From contig JAOABO010000109.1 in assembly GCA_026418315.1 (NCBI GenBank), positions 1 through 5,848 of the forward strand: a DNA stretch of 5,848 nucleotides. Reading direction: 5' to 3'. The stretch comes from Bacteroidia bacterium (GTDB lineage Bacteria > Bacteroidota > Bacteroidia > B-17B0 > Aurantibacillaceae). Within the stretch, counting starts at the first letter, position 1. Each line of letters starts with the position of its first letter. The notes beneath the pieces were generated by a model. The model saw nothing but the letters and a program-made list of their open reading frames with translations. It had not been told where the DNA came from and did not search any database. Of this stretch, positions 1 through 5,417 are shown in pieces. The position numbers and the translations under genes are program-made.

Positions 1-1660
1 AGGCATTAGTGAAATACGCGATGAAAGTAACAGAGAAGGCATTCGTGTAGTATATGAACTTAAAAAAGACGCCAACCCTCAAGTGGTCCTGAATAATCTC
101 TATAAATATTCTGCGTTACAATCTTATTTTAATATCAATAATGTGGTATTGGTCAATGGACGGCCCAAACTCTTAAACTTAAAAGATCTCATTCATTATT
201 TTGTGTTACACCGCATAGAAGTAGTAGTTCGACGCACACAATATGAATTAGAACAAGCAGAAAAAAGAGCCCACATATTGCAAGGATTACTCATTGCTAT
301 TGACCATTTAGACGAAGTGATCAGAATCATTCGCGAAAGTGAAACACCGGACATTGCCAAAGAAGAACTGATAAGTAAATTTTCCCTTACCGACATACAA
401 GCCCGAGCCATACTGGACATGAGATTAAGAACACTCACCGGGTTAGAAAGAGATAAACTGAAAGAAGAATACGATGAACTAATGAAGAAAATTGAGTATT
501 ACAAAAATGTATTAGCAGATAAGAACCTACAAAAGCAAATTGTAACTGATGAACTGTTGGAAATTAAGGAAAAATACGGTGATGCACGTCGTACCGAATT
601 GATATATGCCGCCGATGAAATTCGCATGGAAGACATTATTCCTGATGAAGCAGTGGTTATTACCATTTCTCATTTAGGTTATATTAAAAGAACAAATTTA
701 GACGAATACCGCAAACAAAACCGTGGCGGCAGAGGCAGCAAAGGCGTAGCCACCCGCGAAGAGGACTTTGTAGAACACATGTTTATTGCTACCAACCACA
801 ATTATTTATTACTATTTACTGAAAAAGGTAAATGTTATTGGCTACGCGTATTTGACATTCCTGAAGGAAATAAACAAAGCAAAGGAAGACCTATTCAAAA
901 CTTAATTGCCATAGAACAAGACGATAAAATCCGTGCTTATATCAACGTAGACAACCTCAGTAATGAGCAATACATACACCAACACTACATTGTATTGTGT
1001 ACCAAAAAAGGCATTATCAAAAAAACTGTGTTGGAAGAATACTCCCGCCCGCGTACCAATGGTATTATTGCAGTCAATGTAAAAGAAGGCGACCAACTCA
1101 TAGAAGCTGCACTCACCAACGGAAACTGCGAAATTATGATTGCCTCTAAATTTGGAAAAGTATGCCGCTTCAAAGAAGAAAAAGTGCGGGCAATGGGTAG
1201 AAATGCCAGCGGTGTAATTGGCATTGATTTGGAAGACAACGATTTTTCAGGTACAGACAATGAAGTGATAGGCATGATAGCCATTGATGATAATGCCAAA
1301 AATGTAATGGTAGTCAGTGAAAAGGGCTATGGTAAACGTTCTGAAATAGATGAGTACAGAATTACCAATCGTGGCGGAAAAGGTGTTAAAACCATCAATA
1401 TTACAGATAAAACAGGATTTTTGGTGGGTATCAAACTAGTAACTGATAATGATGACCTGATGATTATAACAAAAAACGGTATTACCATTCGTTTAAGCGT
1501 AAAAGATGTAAGGGTAATGGGCAGAAACACACAAGGTGTAAGATTGATTAATCTGGAAGAAAGTGATGAAATAGCTGCTGTAACGGTTGTAGAACACGAA
1601 GATGAAAGCAGTGAATCTGACTTTATCATGCCAAACAATATACCTGATAACGGACAATAA
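1..1660 (+). CDS. gyrA: DNA gyrase subunit A, C-terminal two thirds (5' end outside window)
   Basis: GyrA is the breakage-reunion subunit of the A2B2 type IIA topoisomerase that introduces negative supercoils using ATP. The open frame enters from the left edge (first full codon at position 2) and gives 552 residues. A GTG at 83 is internal, because conserved GyrA sequence (GISEIRDESNREGIRVVYEL) lies before it. Visible parts, numbered from that GTG: the end of the tower domain, then the coiled-coil and gate region (about 35-170) including ILDMRLRTLTGLE; then a six-bladed beta-pinwheel DNA-wrapping domain with blades near 191-222, 241-275, 302-334, 351-383, 408-440 and 459-491. Blade 1 carries an intact GyrA box, QNRGGRGSKG (716-745), which separates it from ParC. 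Blade 5 has the related TNRGGKG. An acidic tail (EHEDESSESD) ends the protein. The winged-helix domain and catalytic tyrosine are missing only because of the window edge. No frameshift is seen. The large insertion of the E. coli gate region is absent, as in many other phyla. Confidence 0.98.
   Translation, partial: GISEIRDESNREGIRVVYELKKDANPQVVLNNLYKYSALQSYFNINNVVLVNGRPKLLNLKDLIHYFVLHRIEVVVRRTQYELEQAEKRAHILQGLLIAIDHLDEVIRIIRESETPDIAKEELISKFSLTDIQARAILDMRLRTLTGLERDKLKEEYDELMKKIEYYKNVLADKNLQKQIVTDELLEIKEKYGDARRTELIYAADEIRMEDIIPDEAVVITISHLGYIKRTNLDEYRKQNRGGRGSKGVATREEDFVEHMFIATNHNYLLLFTEKGKCYWLRVFDIPEGNKQSKGRPIQNLIAIEQDDKIRAYINVDNLSNEQYIHQHYIVLCTKKGIIKKTVLEEYSRPRTNGIIAVNVKEGDQLIEAALTNGNCEIMIASKFGKVCRFKEEKVRAMGRNASGVIGIDLEDNDFSGTDNEVIGMIAIDDNAKNVMVVSEKGYGKRSEIDEYRITNRGGKGVKTINITDKTGFLVGIKLVTDNDDLMIITKNGITIRLSVKDVRVMGRNTQGVRLINLEESDEIAAVTVVEHEDESSESDFIMPNNIPDNGQ
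716..745 (+). other. GyrA box in blade 1 of the gyrase A C-terminal domain
   Basis: The codons spell QNRGGRGSKG, a close match to the GyrA-box consensus QRRGGRG. Established knowledge: this basic loop is needed for DNA wrapping and negative supercoiling, and it is degenerate or lost in ParC. Its presence is the main reason for calling this gene gyrA rather than parC. Confidence 0.9.
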
Positions 1661-1835
1661 CCAAGCACGTTAGCGTATTCCAATTATGCAATGTGTTACT
1701 CTTTGTTTCAATTAAAAAAATATTCTAATTAAATTCGTTGTTTAATTACCCTTATTCAAAATAAATGCTTTCATTTTTTTTGATTCAAAGTAATTGAATT
1801 TTTTTTTGCAAATTTGGGCAGTAAAATTAAAAACT
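1661..1835. other. AT-rich intergenic region between gyrA and the lipoprotein operon
   Basis: No coding sequence is credible here. The first part holds only a weak hairpin (GCGTA at 1673-1677 with TATGC at 1685-1689, one G-U pair, no T-run after it), so I see no convincing gyrA terminator. The right part holds two T-tracts (8 T at 1774-1781, 9 T at 1799-1807) and three short inverted repeats: TTTGATTCAAA (1779-1789), AATTGAATT (1792-1800) and CAAATTTG (1809-1816). Such tracts are common in upstream promoter DNA of Bacteroidota. A minus-strand open frame across this stretch has low-complexity AT-driven composition and is not a gene. Confidence 0.6.
1809..1816 (+). promoter_or_regulatory. possible -7 promoter element for the lipoprotein-lgt-asnS-lptE operon
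   Basis: CAAATTTG matches the Bacteroidota -7 consensus TAnnTTTG at all fixed positions but the first. Its last base lies 20 nt before the ATG at 1836, the same distance as for the better -7 box in front of the last gene in the window. No TTTG -33 element sits at the usual 19-21 nt spacing; the nearest TTTG (1779-1782) is 26 nt upstream. The call is therefore weak and rests on position and the -7 match alone. Confidence 0.35.
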
Positions 1836-2450
1836 ATGAAAAAACATTTGCTTTCATTGACTTTGCTTACCATCCTTACTTCCTGTTCTTTGAACAACCA
1901 TTTTCTAAAAAGAAAATATACAAAGGGAGTGTATTTTGAAACCATTACATCAACCAATAAAACTCATTCATCAAACAAGGTTTCTGATGCATCACAAAAA
2001 TCTCATTCTGTTTACTTTAATAACTATGAATCAACTGATTTGATCAATCATAATCAGAATACTCATAACCAGCCACTTACTGCAATCGCTGACTTTCATA
2101 AACCAACAACCGCCCAAAACACCCATCATTCTCTATCAGCTAGTTTAAAAAATAAAAGTTCATCTCAAAAAAATACAGTGTACAACGATTATTCAGATAT
2201 GTCCCAAATACTACCCATTCACAAGGCACATCATTTCTACAATTCATCTGCATCTCAACCTTCTGATGATGATAGAATAATTTGGGTCATATTGGCTATT
2301 TTCCCTGTTCTATGCCTGATTGCTATCTATTTACACGATGGTAAAAAACTAACCACCAATTTTTGGATTGACTTAATTTTACATCTTTTACTTATTGGTG
2401 CTGTTATCTTTGCCTTGCTGGTTGTGCTTGATGTAGTTAATTTAAATTAA
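1836..2450 (+). CDS. lipoprotein with C-terminal Pmp3/YqaE-like membrane domain
   Basis: This 204-residue protein starts with a lipoprotein signal peptide (MKK, hydrophobic stretch, lipobox LTSC with Cys17). A basic motif, KRKYTKG (25-31), follows; similar KRxYxKG motifs occur just after the lipobox in Bacteroidota lipoproteins of this type. Residues about 35-145 are low-complexity, rich in Ser, Asn, Thr and His (11 His between 18 and 145). The C-terminus has two hydrophobic helices (about 148-166 and 177-199) joined by HDGKKLTTN, with FWIDLIL at the start of the second. This resembles the Pmp3/YqaE (UPF0057) family of small stress-linked membrane proteins, although the usual PP pair in the first helix is replaced by PV. 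Expected topology is a lipid-anchored periplasmic linker, then a hairpin with a basic cytoplasmic loop. The ATG at 1836 is preferred to an in-frame TTG at 1794, which would add 14 residues before the signal peptide. lgt follows after 10 nt. Biochemical function is unknown. Confidence 0.88.
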   Translation: MKKHLLSLTLLTILTSCSLNNHFLKRKYTKGVYFETITSTNKTHSSNKVSDASQKSHSVYFNNYESTDLINHNQNTHNQPLTAIADFHKPTTAQNTHHSLSASLKNKSSSQKNTVYNDYSDMSQILPIHKAHHFYNSSASQPSDDDRIIWVILAIFPVLCLIAIYLHDGKKLTTNFWIDLILHLLLIGAVIFALLVVLDVVNLN

Positions 2451-2460
2451 TATTCTTTTA

Positions 2461-3249
2461 ATGCTTTCTGCTTACATTTACTGGAACCCCTCACCCGAAA
2501 TTTTTACTATTCCCCTTATTGACTGGCCGGTTAGATGGTACGGCTTCATGTGGGCTTTGGGTTTTATTTTATCTCATTTTGTCTTAAGCCGGGTGTATAA
2601 AGCCGAAGGCAAAAAATTAGAAGATTTGGATAATCTGACCCTCTACATCATTCTGGGCACTATTATTGGTGCGCGGTTGGGGCACTGTTTGTTTTACGAT
2701 GCTCAATATTATCTGACACATCCTTTGGATATTTTAAAAATATACGAAGGTGGATTAGCCAGCCACGGCGGCGCTATTGGTATTTTAACTGCTATATGGC
2801 TGTTTACCAAAAAAACAAAGGAAAATATATGGTGGTTATTAGACCGCATTGTGATTGTAGTACCATTGGCCGGTATGCTCATTCGCATTGGTAATCTGAT
2901 GAATTCCGAAATTATAGGCAAACCCACTACCTTGCCCTTTGCTTTTATTTTTGCAAGTGTCGATGACCTGCCTCGTCATCCGTCACAACTGTACGAAGCT
3001 ATTTATGCGGGCTTGTTGTTTGTACTAATGGCTTATCTTTGGAAAAACAAAAGAAATAATTATGCGCCCGGCTATCTGTTTGGGCTTTTTTGCGTATTAC
3101 TTTTTAGTTTCCGTTTTGGCATTGAATTCTTAAAGGAAAATCAGGAAGCATTTGAAAACGCTTTACCTATCAATATGGGACAAATTTTAAGCATACCCTT
3201 TATTTTAATTGGCATTTTTTTGATACTAAAAAGAAAGAAAGTTGAATGA
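2461..3249 (+). CDS. lgt: prolipoprotein diacylglyceryl transferase
   Basis: Lgt is the inner-membrane enzyme that transfers a diacylglyceryl group from phosphatidylglycerol to the lipobox cysteine of prolipoproteins, the first step of lipoprotein maturation. The 262 residues are slightly short of, but near, the family norm (about 270-290) and form a polytopic membrane protein. Family motifs appear in order: PVRWYGFMWALGF (23-35), GARLGHCLFYD (70-80), GGLASHGGAIG (97-107, with the conserved His102), the signature RIGNLMNSEIIGKPT (142-156, with Arg142 and Asn145), RHPSQLYEA (172-180), SFRFGIEFLKE (216-226, with Arg218) and MGQILSIPFI (239-248). All match the conserved, functionally important regions of Lgt. 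The ATG lies 10 nt after the preceding stop, with no clear Shine-Dalgarno sequence, which is normal for this phylum. Its stop codon overlaps the asnS start. Both the upstream gene and lptE encode likely substrates of this enzyme. Confidence 0.98.
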   Translation: MLSAYIYWNPSPEIFTIPLIDWPVRWYGFMWALGFILSHFVLSRVYKAEGKKLEDLDNLTLYIILGTIIGARLGHCLFYDAQYYLTHPLDILKIYEGGLASHGGAIGILTAIWLFTKKTKENIWWLLDRIVIVVPLAGMLIRIGNLMNSEIIGKPTTLPFAFIFASVDDLPRHPSQLYEAIYAGLLFVLMAYLWKNKRNNYAPGYLFGLFCVLLFSFRFGIEFLKENQEAFENALPINMGQILSIPFILIGIFLILKRKKVE

Positions 3250-3254
3250 CTATG
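3246..3254 (+). other. lgt stop / asnS start overlap with twin ATG
   Basis: The bases ATGACTATG contain the lgt stop TGA (3247-3249) and two in-frame asnS start candidates (3246 and 3252). Upstream DNA is purine-rich (AAGAAAGAAAG) but lacks a GGAGG-like site, so start of asnS by ribosomes finishing lgt is likely (inference). Start 3246 requires overlap; start 3252 would leave a 2-nt gap. Confidence 0.6.
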
Positions 3255-4682
3255 AAACCAATTCTTATCAAAAACATTTTGCAACTGACACCTCAGTCCC
3301 AAACCGTAAAAGTTTCCGGGTGGGTACGCACTTTTCGTAATAATCAATTCATTTCGCTGAACGATGGCTCTACTATCAAAAATTTACAGATAGTAGTGGA
3401 TTTTCAAAATTTTCCTGAAGAGCTACTCAAAAAAATTCACACCGGCACTTCCATTACAGTAACCGGCAAGCTTGTTCCTTCTTTAGGTAAAGGTCAAACT
3501 CATGAAGTAGTAGCAGAAGCCCTTGATATTATTGGTGAATGCAGCCCCGAAGAATATCCCCTTCAGCCCAAAAAACACTCACTGGAATTTTTGCGTGAAA
3601 TTGCTCATCTTCGCATGCGCACCACCACCTTTCAATCTGTATTTAAAGTTCGCAGTGGCTTGGCTTTTGCTATCCATCAATATTTTCAGCAACACGGTTT
3701 TGTTTATATACACTCACCTATAATTACAGCATCTGATGCAGAAGGAGCCGGAGAACTCTTTCAGGTTACTACCCTCAACTTAAACAACATTCCCAAAACT
3801 GAAACAGGCGAAGTCGATTTTTCAGAAGATTTTTTTGGTAAACCCGCTAATCTTACTGTATCCGGACAATTAGAAGCAGAGTTGGCTGCCATGGCTTTTT
3901 CCAAAGTGTACACCTTTGGTCCTACCTTCAGAGCAGAAAATTCCAATACACCACGTCATTTGGCTGAATTCTGGATGATTGAACCCGAAATGGCTTTTTA
4001 TGAACTGCCCGATAATATGGACCTTGCAGAAGATATGCTGAAATATCTCATTCAATATGCTTTCAACAACTTTCCGGATGAACTGGAATTTTTACAACAA
4101 AGACAATCAGAGGAAGAAAAACAAAAGCCACAAAATGAACGAAGCAGTATGCCTTTGTTAGAAAAACTCAACTTTTGTATCAAAGAATCTTTTGAACGAT
4201 TAACTTATACTCAAGCCATTGATATTCTGGAAAACTCATCGTACAACAAAAAGAAAAAATTTCAGTTTCCTGTACAATGGGGTATGGATTTACAAACCGA
4301 ACACGAACGCTATTTGGTAGAAAAAGAATTTAATAAACCCGTTATTCTTACTGATTATCCCAAAGCCATTAAAGCATTTTATATGCGTCAGAATGATGAT
4401 GATAAAACCGTACGAGCCATGGATATTTTATTTCCCGGTATTGGCGAAATCATTGGTGGTTCGCAAAGAGAAGAACGTTTGGATAAATTAGAACAAAGAA
4501 TGAAGGAAATGCGTATTTCAGCAAAAGACATGTATTGGTACTTAGACACTCGTCGTTTCGGAACAGTGCCCCACTCCGGCTTTGGACTCGGTTTTGAACG
4601 ATTGGTACAGTTTGTAACAGGCATGAGTAATATCCGGGATGTTATTCCATTTCCGCGTACGCCCAAAAATTGCGAATTTTAA
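3246..4682 (+). CDS. asnS: asparaginyl-tRNA synthetase
   Basis: AsnRS is a cytoplasmic class IIb synthetase that charges tRNA-Asn with asparagine using ATP. The 478 residues fit the bacterial family (about 465-480). The N-terminal anticodon-binding OB-fold is seen in VSGWVRTFRNNQFISLNDGS (23-42), followed by TVTGKLV. The catalytic domain shows HSPIITASDAEGAGELF (156-172), class II motif 2 in FGPTFRAENSNTPRHLAEFW (224-243) and motif 3 in GFGLGFERLVQFVTG (445-459), then IRDVIPFPRTP. The NSNTPRHLAEFWMIEPE pattern and the ending separate it from AspRS and LysRS. A charged Glu/Gln/Lys-rich segment (about 284-300) lies in the catalytic domain; such variable insertions occur in the family. Two in-frame ATGs are possible, at 3246 (overlapping the lgt TGA as ATGA) and at 3252; the choice alters only two residues. 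Overlap with lgt upstream and lptE downstream argues for co-transcription. Confidence 0.98.
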   Translation: MTMKPILIKNILQLTPQSQTVKVSGWVRTFRNNQFISLNDGSTIKNLQIVVDFQNFPEELLKKIHTGTSITVTGKLVPSLGKGQTHEVVAEALDIIGECSPEEYPLQPKKHSLEFLREIAHLRMRTTTFQSVFKVRSGLAFAIHQYFQQHGFVYIHSPIITASDAEGAGELFQVTTLNLNNIPKTETGEVDFSEDFFGKPANLTVSGQLEAELAAMAFSKVYTFGPTFRAENSNTPRHLAEFWMIEPEMAFYELPDNMDLAEDMLKYLIQYAFNNFPDELEFLQQRQSEEEKQKPQNERSSMPLLEKLNFCIKESFERLTYTQAIDILENSSYNKKKKFQFPVQWGMDLQTEHERYLVEKEFNKPVILTDYPKAIKAFYMRQNDDDKTVRAMDILFPGIGEIIGGSQREERLDKLEQRMKEMRISAKDMYWYLDTRRFGTVPHSGFGLGFERLVQFVTGMSNIRDVIPFPRTPKNCEF

Positions 4683-5185
4683 TGCGTTGGTGGTGGGCAC
4701 ATATCATCATAGGCATTGTTATTTTATCTGCCTGTAAAGTAAAAATGTCTTTGAGTGGAGCCACCATTCCGCCCGAAGCCAAAACCGTATCGGTAGAATA
4801 TTTTGGCAATCAAACTACTATTGCAGGTCCTCATGTGCCTCAAAAATTCACCGAAAAACTCAGAGACGTTTTACAATCTCAAACCAACCTGTCTTTAGTT
4901 CCTAAAAATGGCGATTTGCAGTTCAGTGGCTATGTGTCTGATTATATTGTAAGCCCTGTTGCTATTCAAGGTGGAGATAAACCCGCTCAAAACCGGCTTA
5001 CCATCAGTGTATTTGTCAAATATGTCAATCCTTATGATCCCTCTAAAAGTTTTGAACAAAGCTTTACCCGTTATGCCGATTATGACGGCACCAAAAACAT
5101 ATCAGAAGTAGAAAATACCTTACTGACTGAAATTTTTCGTCAACTCACAGAAGATATATTTAACAGAGCATTTAATAACTGGTAA
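4682..5185 (+). CDS. lptE: LptE-family LPS-assembly lipoprotein
   Basis: LptE is an outer-membrane lipoprotein that plugs and helps assemble the LptD barrel, through which LPS reaches the cell surface. The 167 residues begin MRWWW, a hydrophobic stretch and the lipobox LSAC (Cys18). The mature part matches the Bacteroidota LptE family: SLSGATIPPEAKTVSVEYF (23-41), FTEKLRDVLQSQTNLSLV (56-73), NGDLQFSGYVSDYIVSPVAI (76-95), RLTISVFVKYVNPYDP (105-120), FEQSFTRYADYDG (124-136), then an amphipathic C-terminal helix with LTEIFRQLTEDIFNRAF. The predicted fold is a small alpha/beta sandwich (family knowledge). The ATG at 4682 shares its A with the TAA of asnS (TAATG), a classic coupled start. An in-frame TTG at 4670 would add only MRIL and is less likely. 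In many Bacteroidota genomes lptE is found near a sigma-54 regulator and secG; here it follows asnS. LptE proteins diverge strongly between phyla, so the name rests on the Bacteroidota pattern. Confidence 0.93.
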   Translation: MRWWWAHIIIGIVILSACKVKMSLSGATIPPEAKTVSVEYFGNQTTIAGPHVPQKFTEKLRDVLQSQTNLSLVPKNGDLQFSGYVSDYIVSPVAIQGGDKPAQNRLTISVFVKYVNPYDPSKSFEQSFTRYADYDGTKNISEVENTLLTEIFRQLTEDIFNRAFNNW

Positions 5186-5192
5186 AAAACAA

Positions 5193-5263
5193 TAAAGAGC
5201 CCGTTTAAATAAATGGCTTTACTCATTCAATGAGCGGGTTCAATCAATAAAAACTGCTCTTTA
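5193..5263. terminator. nested inverted repeats after lptE, possible terminator
   Basis: TAAAGAGC (5193-5200) is perfectly complementary to GCTCTTTA (5256-5263). A competing stem joins GAGCCCG (5197-5203) to CGGGTTC (5235-5241), seven pairs with one G-U. Inside it is a short palindrome, CTCATT-C-AATGAG (5222-5234). The first two stems share GAGC, so they exclude each other. On the plus strand no T-run follows the 3' arm, so this is a poor intrinsic terminator for lptE. Read on the minus strand, the 3' arm is followed by TTTATTGTTTTTT, more like a terminator for leftward transcription. A terminator role is inferred from position and symmetry only. Confidence 0.35.
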
Positions 5264-5293
5264 ATAAAAAAATAAACAATACCCCAAAAAAAA

Positions 5294-5326
5294 CTTGTAT
5301 CATTAGCAAAATAATGCTTACATTTG
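5294..5326 (+). promoter_or_regulatory. Bacteroidota-type promoter for the surface-protein gene
   Basis: The -7 element TACATTTG (5319-5326) is a perfect match to TAnnTTTG. CTTG (5294-5297) lies 21 nt upstream and matches three of four bases of the -33 element TTTG, within the known 19-21 nt spacing. This is the primary sigma factor consensus described for Bacteroidota. Transcription would start around 5333, giving a leader of about 13 nt before the ATG at 5346, with no Shine-Dalgarno sequence. Confidence 0.68.
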
Positions 5327-5345
5327 TATTCAAACTTTTACAAGT

Positions 5346-5417
5346 ATGAAAACAAAACTACATTATTTACTTTCAGGTGTCTTATTAGTACTTCTTAATT
5401 GGCAAACTTCAGTAGCC
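5346..5417 (+). other. Sec signal peptide of the surface protein
   Basis: The 24 encoded residues show a basic start (MKTK), a hydrophobic core (LLSGVLLVLLNW) and a small-residue cleavage site (SVA before Gln25). No cysteine is present, so this is signal peptidase I type rather than a lipoprotein signal, unlike the two lipoproteins upstream. Confidence 0.75.

Larger units (their letters stand above)
5186..5345. other. intergenic region between lptE and the surface-protein gene
   Basis: This 160-nt stretch is AT-rich and has no credible ORF on either strand. It contains nested inverted repeats (5193-5263) that may end the lptE operon and a promoter (5294-5326) for the next gene; both are listed separately. 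Between them lies A-rich DNA, including A7 tracts at 5266-5272 and about 5285-5293. Confidence 0.7.

Noticed and set aside
83..85. GTG as the start of the gyrA product
   Set aside because: The same frame continues upstream to the window edge with conserved GyrA sequence, so the GTG encodes an internal valine.
985..1299. Minus-strand open frame of about 100 codons inside gyrA
   Set aside because: It lies opposite strongly conserved gyrase sequence, resembles no known family, and is explained by codon bias on the coding strand.
1327..1683. Minus-strand open frame of about 118 codons over the gyrA 3' end
   Set aside because: It is antisense to the pinwheel coding region, with a Ser/Leu/Ile/Thr-rich shadow composition and no promoter or recognisable domain.
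1673..1689. Hairpin after gyrA as its terminator
   Set aside because: The stem is only five pairs with one G-U, and no T-run follows directly.
1702..1737. Alternative promoter, TTTG (1702-1705) or TTTC (1706-1709) with TAAATTCG (1730-1737)
   Set aside because: The -7 box has a mismatch and either the spacing (24 nt) or the -33 base is wrong; the region is so AT-rich that chance matches are expected.
1794..1835. TTG start adding 14 residues to the Pmp3-like lipoprotein
   Set aside because: It would place extra residues before a textbook lipoprotein signal that begins MKK at 1836, and it overlaps the likely promoter.
1742..1957. Minus-strand open frame over the gyrA-lipoprotein intergenic region
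   Set aside because: It crosses the T-tracts (giving Lys/Phe-rich translation) and the lipoprotein signal peptide codons; no support as a gene.
3523..3723. Plus-strand open frame in another phase inside asnS
   Set aside because: It is fully inside conserved AsnRS coding sequence and has no family resemblance or start signals.
4388..4666. Minus-strand open frame of about 92 codons opposite the asnS motif 3 region
   Set aside because: It is antisense to the most conserved part of AsnRS and is explained by constraint on that strand.
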